Positions 48,388 to 60,314 are shown, counted from the stretch's first letter. The stretch is DNA of 64,000 nt from Salvator merianae (GCA_003586115.2 QVOM02000102.1:1967607-2031606), one strand, 5' to 3'. Numbers and translations are program-made. Notes: generated by a model not told the origin, from the sequence alone.

Positions 48388-49183
48388 GACCCTTTAAACA
48401 ATCCTCCCCCATTCTGTGACAGGGTGGGATGTCCTGTCATGGAATAAGTAACCCGTCCCATGCTGGAATGGGTTGCTGCTGGAATGGGACAGAGCAATCT
48501 GCATGTGGTCAGCCCATCCCACTCCAGCCTCACTATTGACTCTGAAGAACCCTCAGAGGCAGCACAGAGATTGTGTAGGCCAGGGACCAAAGTTCCTCAT
48601 CTTTGTGGGCAAATCTGCTAAAAATTGGAAACCCTGAATTGACTTTCTACAAGAATTAGAAAATAAGCTTGTCATTGTTGGATTTGATGAAGATGAAAGT
48701 AGGTATGTCAGAAGAAGAAGGGAACTGTGAAAATAGAAGGTGCAAGAAATAAGAAATGTAAAAGAAACTTTTGAAGAAGGGGGAAAGCCGCCATTTAATG
48801 AGTGAAGGATACTTATATTAATGTACCCATTTGGAAGCTGGATATTAGTTTTATGTATTACTAAAATAAAAAGTTCCTCACCTTCAATTCCCAGGAGGGG
48901 CCTTTTTGGCAGTGTACCTCTTCCAGTGCCATTTCCAGCAGCACTTCTTGGAGTGCCATCAAAAAGGGTCTTCCTGCATATTCCAACCTAAAGGGGTGTG
49001 CTGTCTGTATACCCTCTGTCATCTGGAATACAGACACTGGCCCAGTTGTGGTGTAGTGTCCCAAACCAGACACTTCATCCAATACAAAGTGTGACAAGGG
49101 GACATGGCCTGCCATAGTCTGTGCAGATGGCAGGTCCTTATTTTAGGATTTATCCCTGAATAACCCCAAGTACTGGAAGAACC
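48388..49183. mobile_element. GGCC-type foldback (type 2 long), copy 1, interrupted
   Basis: Begins gaccctttaaac, ends tactggaagaacc; flanks taa and tga differ by one base. The interior matches the 57.35-kb copy (cccgtcccatgctgg, ggccaggga, cccaggagggg, agcacttcttggagtgcca). A hairpin at 48411-48423/48433-48445 encloses the loop gtgggatgt. The element is split by a retroposed insert (48600-48869); without it and the extra duplication it is about 515 bp. Non-coding. Confidence 0.65.
48600..48869 (+). mobile_element. Retroposed insert with 11-bp target-site duplication
   Basis: A ~270-bp sequence flanked by the exact 11-bp repeat aaagttcctca (48589-48599 and 48870-48880) and ending in an A-rich actaaaataa. 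This is the form expected from target-primed reverse transcription, such as a 5'-truncated L1. One frame reads KLVIVGFDEDES and then degenerates; it could be the end of an L1 ORF2, but I could not confirm the family. Confidence 0.65.
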
Positions 49184-49589
49184 TGAGATATCCATTTAGA
49201 AGAATATGCCAAAACAGCTGAAAACAAATGCTGCAAATCAGCTTAATTAAATCACCATGCTCCCTGTACACCAAACACACAATCCTGAGGTAATTCATTT
49301 TTTTATGTCACCTTTCGGAATCTGTGCAGATACATACAACTTTTCTCCCCAGTCAAAGAAAGCTGGATGTGAAGAACAATTCACCACTGCAGTGCAATGC
49401 CTAAGGAAGAATTTGAAAGAGAGTGGAGGACATATATCTTTACATCTTTGCATTAGTGTGGGAGTGCAGATGAAGTCCTTTACAGGGTTGGATTTATCTG
49501 GCAACCATAAGAACTGACTTGAGTGTGAGCGGGCCTTCATCAAACAACAGAGGATCTGGTTCAGGCTAGCTATTTCGGTCACCTTCTGG
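49184..49589. other. Unassigned non-coding stretch
   Basis: No gene or repeat recognised. Confidence 0.35.
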
Positions 49590-50278
49590 GTGAATTTTAC
49601 TATGGGGGGCGCAAATTGGAAATAAAAACATTTGCTTTACCCCACATCCAAGCCTGTGATTATATGCCCCTTCAACAGTCAGGAAAAAACAACTCTCAAG
49701 TCACCTTCCTCTGAGCAGGGAGCGCCCCACCAATCACGGCTTTGAATTGCTTGTTATGGGGAGGCAACCAATAAGACTTACAGGAGGAGGAACCCATCAG
49801 ACGATCAGGGAGGAGCACCAGTGAGTTCTTGCCAGTAGCCAGAGTTTCCTTTTGAACTCAATAATTAAGCAGATCGAATGAACCTGAAACTAAAAACATT
49901 ACTTTTATCTTGCCTTCCTTAGAAATGTACTTAAAAAGCACATAGACTTCATATAAAAATGCAGAGTGAGGAGAGAGAGACTTGAATTTCATTCTTTTAA
50001 AAATGATTTTGTTTTCAATTGCAAATAAAAACTTGGCAGTTAAGGATTTGGAAACTGTTCCAGCAAAAAGGCACTGATTTGCCCTGTGGCCAATCATTAA
50101 GCAGCAGCTGTTGCAGTCATGGTAGGTTGCCTGTTGAAGTGAATAGGCTGCACTTCAGGTGAGGTTTTAGCTGAATAAATGAATATATGAGTTTGGAAAG
50201 CTTTTTTTCTGTGTGACTAGAAACTATACACTCATTTTATTCGGGAAGTTTTAAAAATCGCTAGTATGATCACAGTCA
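49590..50278 (-). mobile_element. ~700-bp MITE-like repeat (type 5), copy 3
   Basis: Inverted relative to the copies at 9.65 and 15.0 kb. It shares caccaatcacggctttgaattgc, acttaaaaagcacat, gttaaggatttggaaactg, gaataggctgcacttcagg and the end aaaaatcgctagtatgatcacagtc. The start is judged from aaattggaaataaaaaca, which matches the end of copy 2. Non-coding. Confidence 0.6.
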
Positions 50279-50426
50279 GACTCTCCACTCTGTTCCTTCA
50301 TGATTGCTGAAATATCTCTGCGGGCAGAATGCACATTCAGAAGCCAGATTGCCTATAGCAGAGAGAAGCAGAAGCAACTCAAATTGATGCACAACAGCCC
50401 TGAATACTCCTTTCAAAAGAGTCATT

Positions 50427-50845
50427 AGACTTTTTCACACTGGCTAAATTAGAATGGTATAATTATACCATTGTAAGTTGGTCAAGACCCAGTGTGTTAA
50501 AATGTCCCTGTACCAGACCTCCAGCACTCGCAGTGCAAATGCATACCTACTCAACAGGACAGTGGCCACAGAAATGTCCACCTGCTGTCATGGTAAGTAG
50601 AATGTGGTGCACAACTGTGTAGATGCAGCAGCACTATGCCATGGCCTTGTAACATTCACACCCAGAAGCATATGCAAACACTGCTGACCAGGAGCAGTCC
50701 AGCTGCTCCCAGTCAAGCTGTGGACAGCATTTTAGCTGTCCACAGCTAGTAGCATTCGGGAGTGACTGCAGTTGCTCCTGGATGCTGTGGTCGCCATGGA
50801 GTGTGAATGCACTTTGCTAGTGAGTGTGCAAGTGCAAACCGGCCC
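50427..50845 (-). mobile_element. GGCC-ended foldback MITE, copy 7
   Basis: A 419-bp complete copy in reverse orientation to the 11.4-kb one. Left end AGACTTTTTCACACT, right end GTGCAAACCGGCCC; att flanks both sides (50424-50426, 50846-50848). Left subterminal palindrome: aatggtataattataccatt at 50453-50472, perfect 20 bp. The middle holds gagcagtccagctgctccc and ctgtggacagc...gctgtccacag, a further hairpin. No coding potential. Confidence 0.8.
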
Positions 50846-50848
50846 ATT

Positions 50849-52268
50849 TTCAGACTTTAAGATGACTGAAGAAGAAATGCTTTAAATGAAAAACATTGAA
50901 GCCTTGTTGCAGTAAGATGATTCTTACATTTGTACACAAGGCCTTGGTGTCTAACTCCTAACATGGCAAGGTCCATTGCTGTAGCTCCCACAGTTTTCAG
51001 TGGTGGTGGAATCTATGCCATAAAATGTGGGCTTGTACAATGACTGCATCTGCCATCCACAGTTCCAGTCACATCTGCTAAGAAACAAGAAAGAGATGAG
51101 GATGAAAGAGAACAAGAAAACTGTGCTGCTTTTAACAGTCTATCAAGAATGACTCCTTATCCTCACCTGTTTCTAGTTCTATTACCATTAGCTGTCTCTG
51201 CTAGGATTGGATTGAGGAACTGAGTGGTGACCCATCGCTGAAGCAATTGTCGTGGTCACAGGTTACCTTCCAATTGAAAATCAAGCTCTCCAATCGAGGT
51301 AGTTGGCTTTGGAAATAAACATCTAGCCTTGTTAGCTTAAGCAAGGCTTCTTTGAACCAATGCAGCTAATAGCTTCAGTAGTCTTTTTCCTCTCACTATG
51401 CTTGCGCTTATAAAAAAAAATAAAAATCTCAAAGTAGAATCTCAGTTTGTGAAGAACAGTATTTGAAGTCTCAGGTCAGTAACCGTAAGCTGTTCATTCA
51501 CAACCAGTGTTAAGAAGTATGAAATTTTTCACTTCTAAATGTTTTCTGCAGATGTTAATCTATATTTTTTAAAAGGGATAGTTAGAGAAGTCCCAAGTTA
51601 CTATTCCACAGTGGAAAGAGCCCAGTCAGAACTTGACAAGGAATATTAGCAGGACATAATACTTTTTCAACTATCCATGACCTTTAAAGAGAATTGTAGT
51701 TATTACCATACAATATTCTCCCATTTATTACCAGTCCTTTCATTGAATTCCAGTGCCTTTATGTAACAGAAATATAGATGCATGCCTTCAAAATTGAGAA
51801 ATATGATTTGACTATTATAATGGCTCCAGGCATTCAAATCTAATTTAATTTTTTCCCAGTATGAGAATTTTTTTTGAAGATTATGGTGGTCTACTAGACC
51901 AAGCAGTTCACTGGAGACAGTCAGACAAGCTTATATCTCACGGCAAAATTGTCATAAAGAAGTATTTTCTCAGATCTGGCAGATGTTCATTAAAGTGATT
52001 ATGTGCACTTCTGGGATAGCAATCTGAGTAATTATTGTTGATAAAGTCCTTTATATTCTAAGTAAAATGATAGCCATTTGAAATGTATAAAGTTTGGAAG
52101 ATTTTCTTCTTCCTAGCTCCAGTTCCAAAATGTTTTTAAAATATAGCTACTGGATACAATCAGTGTTACTAAAAGGCTTCCCCTATCAACCCTGCTTCAG
52201 TACTTGCAATCACGCATGTGTTTAAGGTTGTCTTCAAGGTGAATTGGGGACACAAGGGACAAACTGCA
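50849..52268. other. Unassigned non-coding stretch
   Basis: No gene or clear repeat; a short ctattccacagtggaaag near 51601 echoes a subterminal word of the foldback family. Confidence 0.4.

Positions 52269-52317
<49 letters not shown>
52269..52317. repeat. (AAT)n microsatellite
   Basis: About 16 uninterrupted AAT units. Confidence 0.95.
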
Positions 52318-52539
52318 TATTCCTTACCCTGTCTCTAAGGGTGTAATTATATAACTATTCTACAGGTGGGAGAGAACAATTCTCAGGTTTATTAGGTACT
52401 TGAGTTAGCCAATTGAAATGGCTGCTACAAATGTCTGACCAATCAACCACAGGCAGGATAATTCCTAGGGGCAGCAGCTACTGATTGGTTGTTCTCCATA
52501 AGGAAAATTCCTCCCATGCTTTGTGCTGAGGCTATCTGG

Positions 52540-53083
52540 TTAGCTGGGTTTGTAAAAATAGTCAAAATATTATCATTAAACTATAAAGGGGAAAGGAGAA
52601 AGTCTAACTCTCCCTTGCAGCCTGTGTCACTTTAAAATGTAAGGGATCCCCCCCCCCCGCCTTAGGAGAGGCAACAGATTAAAGCATCTGCAGTTCTCAC
52701 CATCCCCACCCCCAGCTGTGCCAACTATGCCTGCCTCAGAATCATAAACACTTCCCAAGGGCAGAAAAAATGCTCCTTTCCCTTCCTCTTTTCATTTTAC
52801 TGCAAGCAAAATAATTACTTAAATTCTCCAGAGAATGGGAATTAAGGAGTTAAGCAGGGAACTGTATATGAAGCAGGAATAACCTACCTAGTGGTCTATC
52901 AGTGGGTAGCATACCCCTTGCAGTCATGAAAGGTTCAGTTTCCTGTTATGAATAGGCTGCACTTTGGGTAAGGTTTGAGCTGTATATTCGGGTAAACATG
53001 TTTGGAAGGCTTTTTTTGTGCACCTGGGAATTATGCACTCATCCTTATTGAGGCAGTTTTAAAAATCCCAGTATGATCATACG
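52540..53083 (-). mobile_element. ~700-bp MITE-like repeat (type 5), copy 4, partial
   Basis: Shares with copy 3 the words gggaattaaggagttaagca, gaataggctgcactttggg, gtttggaaggctttttt and the end ttttaaaaatcccagtatgatcat. The left side is less certain. Non-coding and oriented as copy 3. Confidence 0.55.
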
Positions 53084-53112
53084 TTTAATCCCAAGTATTT
53101 CTATGTGCTTTT

Positions 53113-53172
53113 GTTTTCACCCTCATGGTTTCTTTTCATTGCAGTTTTCACCCTCATGGTTTCTTTTCATTG
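53113..53172. repeat. Exact 29-bp tandem duplication
   Basis: The 29-bp word beginning gttttcaccctcatgg occurs identically at 53113-53141 and 53144-53172. Its perfect identity implies a recent event. Confidence 0.9.
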
Positions 53173-53372
53173 GTGCTAAGACATGGTTGGGAGACATTAC
53201 ACTTCTCTGGATTGATATAGCCTGCTTTATTTGCATGAATTACTTTTCATGGAGCCACTTTTACTCAAGGGAAAGATTGTACAAGAGGTACAGTAGGCTT
53301 TTCCCCAAGCTTCTTCCCACAAAAGAGAACTTATTTTTATTACATCACATTTGTGTGTTACTTTTAAACATG

Positions 53373-54705
53373 GGTCCTTTCTGCAGTTAAGTGCAGTGCT
53401 CCAGTGAAGGGTAGGCCAAGTCCTGGAACCAAGCAGCTTGTCCCAAACTGGGATCGGTTGCTAATAGAGTGGAACAGGGACATTCACTTTGGGATGGCCT
53501 GTTCCACTCTAGTCTTTGCACCAGTTTCTAGACAGCTTTCAGAGACAGCAGCAAGGTTCCAAAGGCCTGGAATGAAAGTTTCTGGCCTTCAGAGTTTCCA
53601 GCTGGGCTGATTTTGTGATGAACTCATTTCCAGTAGCACTTCCTGGAGTGCCACCTAAACGGTTCCCCCATACTATACTGGCCCATGGGTGTGTGCCACC
53701 TGTATGCCTCTGTGGTCCAGTATTCTGGTGCTTTAAAGAGGTTGACAACTATGGTAGACTAAGGCAGCATTTTCAGCACCCTAGTAGGGGTGTGCACGAA
53801 GACACTTTCCCCTCTTCGTTTCGCAGGGCTGCGAAGCAACGGAGCTTCGTTTTCGCACGAAAAGGAGAGGCGCGAAAAGGGCGCCTTTCATTTTCGATGC
53901 GAAAATCTTCGCACCCTAGGGGGTATTAGACAGCCAACAGATCTCCCTCCCCTTCCAGTTGATTTTTCTTCCTTTCCGTTGGCTGTCTGATACCCCCTAG
54001 GCTAGGGGGTATTAGACAGCCAAAGGAAGAGGAATCAAGTGAAAGAAAGACCCAGTTCTCCCTCCCTTCCCGTTGATTTTTCTTTGATTTTTCTTCCTTT
54101 CCGTGGCTGTCTAATACCCCCTAGCCTAGGAAGAATAATACACGCGAAAGACCTTCAGCAGAAGAAAGATCTTCAAGCCGCGTCGCTGATGGTGAGCGCT
54201 GAGATCTCCGCCGCGCCGCTCATGGAGGGGGAGGCATTGTGAGCCAGAGGAAGAAAGGGGGCAGCGGAAGGAGCCAGCGAGGGGAAGAGAAGGAAATCAA
54301 CGGGAAGGGAATCCCTCCCTTCCATTGAGTTTTAAAACTTTTTTCTCTTCCCCTTGCTGCTGGCTGGCTGATTCACCCTAGGTGGTCAGCGCGAGGGGTG
54401 AGATAGTGGCAAATTGCGAAGGTCCCGAAATGCTTCGAAAAATTGAGGGACCTTCGCAATTCGATTCGTGATTTCTGTTGCCCTTCGCATCCGATGCGAA
54501 GGGCTCGAAATCACGAAATTCGAATGAAGTTTCGTTGCTACGAAGCTTCGTGCACACCCCTACACCCTAGCCCTGTCCACACTTCATACAGTGTGGATGA
54601 AATGCAATGGGATAGGTGGGGCATTGTCTAGTGTGCACAGATGTGTGGACTGTTGCCCTGTAATCTGGAATTTATTCCAGAGCAAAGAGCAGTATGGAAA
54701 GGGCC
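53373..54705. mobile_element. GGCC-type foldback (type 2 long), copy 2, containing MITE D
   Basis: Left end GGTCCTTTCTGCAG and right end AGTATGGAAAGGGCC; atg flanks both sides (53370-53372, 54706-54708). Interior words aaggcctgg, gtttctggccttcagag, agcacttcctggagtgccac match the 48.4 and 57.35 kb copies. It was later split by hAT-type MITE D at 53785. Without D and the extra duplication it is about 547 bp. Confidence 0.75.
53785..54562 (+). mobile_element. hAT-type MITE copy D
   Basis: 778 bp. Both ends are TAGGGGTGTGCACGAAG inverted; the exact 8-bp duplication caccctag lies at 53777-53784 and 54563-54570. Left and right ~100 bp match copy A. The centre differs: the word ctagggggtattagacagcc and its inverse alternate at about 53917, 53981, 54002 and 54103, giving two nested hairpins, one with 20-bp arms and a 1-nt loop (53981-54000/54002-54021). 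Near the right end cccttcgcat/atgcgaaggg forms another stem. Non-coding. Confidence 0.92.
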
Positions 54706-54708
54706 ATG

Positions 54709-57347
54709 CATAGTAGCAGCAGCCCATGGATCAGAACTGCAAGAGAAATGTGAGAGAAGTAGGGCTTTGACTGGATGCCATCCATTGATCTGTGCTGACA
54801 ATATTTTGTCTTCAGTGGATAAAAATGGAGATATCAATGGGTAGCCCTTTCCCTACAGACTGTGCAGTCCTTATTCATAGCTTCTACTGGCAGATTCACA
54901 GTTGAGAAGATGAAGAAGATGATGAAGAAACAATCACTGCCAAGTTTAATGGTTCATTATAGTTTTTCAAAATGAACATAGGAAATGATTTAATCATGGT
55001 ATCCAGACTCAGGAGCTACTACAGCAAATTAAGGTTTTGATGTAGTAGATCTTTCATCTGTCATTATATCCACATCTGTCATCCCTGCACCTTCAATGAA
55101 GAAACTATTTGTCAGCAACGCTGAAGAAAATGGTTCCACTGGTGATAATACTTACCAACAGTAATGATTGATGACAGTGGCAGCTGGAGTGTTCTGGGGT
55201 TCAGGAAGGAAAAAAGTCACTTAAGAGCATCAGTCGTCCCCCTTCCAAGCTCCAAGCAGGCAAAAACAGAACAGCGTTGCCAGAAAACTTGCAGCTGCCA
55301 AAAGCCAACAAACAGAAAATAAGTCATGAGTAATCCCAACACAATTTATCAGTAGAATTGGCACCTTTCTCAGTTAACAGAAAACAGTGCTTCTGAACTT
55401 GGGCGGTCCTGCCACTGGTATTTGAACCATGGTCCGAGTTATTGCTTTTTAGACAATATATCATAACACAAAAGTGTTAATAAAAGGGGAGAAAGTATTA
55501 AAGTAGAGATTATTTAAAATCATATTCTATAACACAAGAGTGTAAGAAGGGTGGAAGAGACCCTTCATAGGAAAAGCAAGATGGGCCTCACAAAGCAGTC
55601 TGAGACCAAAAAACACACACAGGGTGCAATAGCAACCTCCAAATCCACAATCATCTAAAGTGGGGCTGCATCAATACGGGCACTTGGTGACCCTTTTGGG
55701 AGTTACCAGGACATGGCAATATGACATCCAAATTTCCAGCCCCCCCCCCCCCCAAGTAGCCACCAGGACACTACAGATAGACTTGGGAGTGGGATAAGGT
55801 TGATTCCACTCTGGCTTCTGGTGAGGTCCAGGAAGAGTTCTAAGTGGTCTGGCTTCCACATTTTATCATGGGATAATTCCAGGTCCTGCCAATCCATCTG
55901 CATGGAATGGAGCATAGAATTGGAAACATTGCCCCAAATGCAGCACTGACCAATGGTTTTTAGGGTGGGTGTTCATAACCCGAGGGAAGTGCGTGATCAC
56001 TGTTCTGCTCACAGCAGTAACTGGAGCCATGAAAAGGCAAATGGCTTTTGCTCATAGCAGATCCCATCTCTGTGCTGGATCCTGTACCTCCTGCTCCAGA
56101 TCCTAGACCATCCAGTACCCTTGTGGATGAACCCTTGATGCCATCTAGCTGTAGAAGTTGCTGGCAGTCCTTTGGTTACTAGGACTCTTGTAGAATCTTG
56201 TCCCAGCAGTAGATATGCCCTGTTTCCACAGAGTAAGTCCAATATGTCAAGCTTAGGATGCTGATTTAAGAATGGCAATACAAAATAAGATAAGTACATT
56301 TCACGAAGGTTTAAAGAGTATACGAGGTGACTCATTGCAACTTTTAAAATAGGAAGTTAGAATGTTTGGATCATCTTGCAAAGATTTTACCAATTGTAAT
56401 CGTAAATGTTTTTTTCTTACAGCAGTATAACGTTTTTTGATAATTTCATAGAGATTCAGTACAGATTGTTACAGCAAAGCTGATTTACTCTGATCATGCA
56501 AACCCCAGAAGTCATACAAATGCCCATTTCTTGGCATTTCCTCAGTTAAAATGTAATGTTGAAGTTCAAATCAAAATAATTTTCTAGTGACTAGCCAAGC
56601 AGATTTAAAGTACATCTTGCTCTGTCTTATTTAAAACTGAAATGCAGTAGCTAATCTGCTCTATCCAAATACATTACAGCTTCCCAGCTAATGAGCCTTG
56701 CTTTGCTTCTGATGAAAATTTTCCTTCTGATCCCAACTGGAATTTAACAGGACATGTTACAATCCACTTCTATAGGCCTTCATTCTGCTTCTTTGAATGA
56801 AGAGATGGAAGAGGTACTTTTGAATTATTAATAAACTTTTATCCCTCTTTCTAGTGATTAAAAACAAAGAAACCTGACCCAAAGCAGTTATCAAATCAAT
56901 GTAGTTAAGATCACTCCTGTTCCCAACCCTTTAGCAGGAATACCAGTAGTAGCAGCAGCAGCAGTTATAATTATAAGAAAAATGGTGATTTGGACTTGTG
57001 AATTTCTATGTGATCCTATAGAAAACCATGCATTACTTCTCACTTACACTTTAACTTGATGTCATCATGACTGTTACTTTTTCAGTTGAACATGAATACC
57101 ATAAATTTTGTAGCATTAGTAACTTATGAGTGAAAAAAAATCTGTTTTGTATATAAACATATTCATAAGAAATGGAAACCACTCAATGAAGTCACTAATA
57201 ATGAAATGTATTGTTGCATTTGTGAACAATAGAGATCAGCACTTTTAGATGTGAGAGAATATCATGATATGGATGTGGAGTCAGACTGCTGCATAAAAGG
57301 CAGTGAGAATGACATCCAATGACATCACTATGCTCTAGGGAAACTAA
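54709..57347. other. Unassigned non-coding stretch
   Basis: More than 2.6 kb without a recognised gene. Contains a C run (55740-55753) and a short CAG run near 56955. Open frames up to 108 codons show no domain. Confidence 0.4.
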
Positions 57348-57877
57348 GGTTGTTTCCACTGTCTCTCTCCCCACCCCCATATCCCAGAACAAAGTGGGAT
57401 GTTGTGTTCTGGGATATGCAACCTGTCCCATGCTGGGACAGGTTGTCATTGTAGTGGGGCGATGATGTCCATCTTTCAGATAGCCTGTCTCTTCCCAGCC
57501 CCATCTGCAAACTCAGGAAGCTAGGCCAACCCTCAGAGTCAACACCAGAGACTTTGAAGGCCAGAAACTTTTATTTTCAATCTTCAAAGTTTCCAGGAGG
57601 GCCCATTTCAGTGGCACAATACTTCTGGAACCACTTTTGGTGGCACTTTCTGGAACACTGCCAAAAGTGCATCCTATGGGCCCACTAGTTCACCAGTACA
57701 CTTTGATATAGAGTCTACCAGTGGAGGAGGATAGGGAACCATTTTTGTCACCTGATTCCACTCCTATGTTCCCTCCTGTGCAGATAGAGCATTCCAGGAG
57801 GACAGGATTTGTGCTGTGGAAGTCAGGCTTCTTAAATCCCTTCCTGGACTGCACCAGAAGTCAGTGTGGAAGGAGCC
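57348..57877. mobile_element. GGCC-type foldback (type 2 long), copy 3
   Basis: A 530-bp element; ends GGTTGTTTCCACTG and CAGTGTGGAAGGAGCC; flanks taa and tat differ by one base. Left internal hairpins: perfect 13-bp arms 57379-57391/57405-57417 (atatcccagaaca/tgttctgggatat), then acctgtccca-tgc-tgggacaggt. The interior matches the 48.4 and 53.4 kb copies (ccaggagggccc). No coding frame of note. Confidence 0.7.
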
Positions 57878-57894
57878 TATGAAACTACATTACT

Positions 57895-59757
57895 GCTGAA
57901 CAAAATAAACTGAATCTTGAAAAGTTAGTTCAATTATTGCAATAGGAAGGTGAACTTGAAGATCAGTGGACATGGTTTAAACAGGAAGTAACCAAGAACA
58001 TAGAAGAAATGATTGGAAGGAGAGGAGTTGAAAAAGAACACTGGATATAAGATAGGATTTGGAGGCTGAAAGATGAACAAAAGATTGCAAAGTGTCAAAG
58101 AGGTCAGGAAAAGTTGCCAGTTAAAAAAGTGAAAACTATGTTGAACTTTCCAAGTTGATAAGAAGGAATGATTGGAATATAAAAGAGCTGATGCACAGAT
58201 AGTGGCAGATAAAAATGGCTTCTAAAAAAACTTAACAAAGAAGTATACAATGCTCCTATCAAGGATAGGAATGAAAGAAGAGAAAGATACCTGCTGGACA
58301 GAGTACTTTAAACAGATACTGGATCAGCCAAGTCCAACTATAAGTTAGAGCTTTAGCCCCTCTAGTTCCTTTGAGAAATTTGATGTAACACTGGGCATTT
58401 GTGATCAGAGAAACTGATAAAGCAACAAGAACATTGATGAACTACAAAGTTGCTGGTTTAGACCAAATTTGAAGTACAGTGGGAATAGCATGGTGCAGTA
58501 ACCAACAGGGCTATTGAACTTATGCTGGGGAGCATAGTGTGTCCCAGAGGAGGGGACAAAGGGAGTGATTATTAAATTGCCAAAGATGGACAATGTCACC
58601 AATGACATGCTTCTTGTGGTTCCAAATGAGATCTTTTAAATTGTCATGGTCAGGTGGCTGATGGATGCAGTAAAAGGGACATTGAAGGAAGAAAAGGCTG
58701 TTTCTGGCATGGATACGCAAGTAGTAAACAATTTTTTTCACATTGTGTAACAACAATAAACAAATGATTTAACTCCAATGACCATTACAAATCAACTACA
58801 CTGATTCTAAAATAAGCATTTGACAGCCTATGTAAAGAGCCATTATGGAACATCATACGAACATATGGGATTCTTCAACACTATATCAATATTTTCTAGA
58901 ATTTCTGTCTATACCCCAGTTGCTGTGTGAGGACAGATAATGCCACCACCATTTTTTTTTTTAACATTGACACTGGCAATATGGTAGGGTGATATCCTCT
59001 CACCATTTTTGTTCCCTTTGGTATAGGCTTCATCATGGGAAAGGTTATAAGCAAGGTGAATTAAGGCATCAGTTTTAGCTCATGGATTTGGACTTCGCGG
59101 ATGTGATTGGATTATTAGCAGAAATGAGGGAATGCCTGCAGAATATGACTATGAATTTGGAAATGAAGGCTGGCAAAATTGTTCTGAGGATAAGTTACAA
59201 TGAAGCAAAGGTCATACATCTTGAAAATGTTCAAGGGAACACTCAAGTGGTTGTTGAGAACTAACATATTGTGGATGTGCAGTAGTTTATCTAACTAGGC
59301 AGCATCCTTCCTAATGACAGAAATGTTGAGGCAGGTGTTAAGTCTAGAACTGGAAAGTGCTGGCAATGTTCCGATTATTTGGTCCAATTTGATCTATACA
59401 TCATCTGTTGATACTGTGATACTATCATTTCACGCGCTACCATCTATGCTAGTGAAACATGGAAAAATATGACAAACAAAACACAGAAACCTAATGTGCT
59501 TCCTAGGGGTGCCTGTGAAAGATTCTTGGTGTCACATTTTGTGATGATATTGCCAACAATGAGGTCTTATAAAAAAGTGCTTTGCATCAGCTACTGGAGG
59601 AAGAAGAGATGATGCCACTCAAAACTTGGTACAAAGCATCCAAAGAAGATGCACAAAATATTGGTATCACATGAGAAGAAATGTAAACCATGACAATCTA
59701 TCAAAAGTCATTGTGGAGCGCTTGGTGCACAATGTTTCTAGTAGCACAAGTGGACCT
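57895..59757 (+). pseudogene. Decayed non-L2 LINE ORF2 (RTE- or R4/Dong-like)
   Basis: Heavily broken plus-strand reverse transcriptase. Readable pieces in order: GVIIKLPKMDN, then SKIAFDSLCKEPLWNIIRTYGI-type text near 58810 across a stop (family pattern FDS..REPLW), GFIMGKVI near 59030, the catalytic-region LDFADVIGLLAE near 59085 (the family has LDFADDI), AKVIHLENVQG, and SETW near 59455. The LDFADD form and the order differ from L2 and CR1, pointing to an RTE- or R4-like lineage. Many stops and indels; long dead. Confidence 0.6.
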
Positions 59758-59763
59758 AAGTCT

Positions 59764-59965
59764 AAGGCTGTGTTCACATGCAGTTACAGGAACACAACTC
59801 TGAGTCAGCTCAGACACAGCTTAGAGGTGATTTGAAGATGGGATCATTCACACACCACTCTGACCCTCCTTCTTGTCATGAACATTCTAAGCTAGAAAAG
59901 GTGCATCAGAGATGGGATAAGAACATGAGTGCCATGAACTACCATCTCTAAGGTACTTTTTCCTG
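59764..59965 (+). repeat. Short interspersed MITE-like repeat (type 6), copy 3
   Basis: Left end ggctgtgttcacatgcagtt. It shares gggatcattcacac, catgaacattctaagctag, gagatgggataagaacatg and accatctctaaggtac with the two copies near 9 kb. About 200 bp, lying between the decayed LINE and the CR1 end. Confidence 0.65.
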
Positions 59966-59989
59966 TTTGTACAGTCCAACTCCATGGTA

Positions 59990-60314
59990 AACACAGGAGC
60001 TGAGGACAATGCAGAAGGATTGGCCCTATTCTCAGTTGCGCAAGAAGGAAGGACTAGAAACAATGGGATGAAACTTCAAGGGAGTAGATACAGGCTAGAT
60101 ATTAGGAAAAACTTCCTGACCGTAAGGGCAATCAGTCATTGGAACAGGTTGCCACAGGAGGTGGTGGGCTCTCCTTCGCTGGAGGTCTTCAAGGAGAGGC
60201 TGGACAGTTATCTGTCTGGGATGCTTTAGTGAATCCTGCATTGAGCAGGGGGTTGGACTCGATGACCCTAGAGGTCCCTTCCAACTCTATGATTCTATGA
60301 TTCTATGATTCAAT
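59990..60314 (+). pseudogene. CR1 LINE, ORF2 C-terminus and octamer tail
   Basis: Plus-strand 3' end of a CR1 retrotransposon. One frame stays open: MKLQGSRYRLDIRKNFLTV, then WNRLPQEVVGSPSLEVFK and ERLDSYLSGML before the stop at 60227-60229. This is the canonical CR1 reverse-transcriptase C-terminus. The 3' untranslated part has ggttggactcgatgaccc and ends in tatgattctatgattctatg, the octamer tail known from CR1. 5'-truncated, about 325 bp. It is better preserved than the CR1-like pieces at 22.7 and 24.5 kb. Confidence 0.9.
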
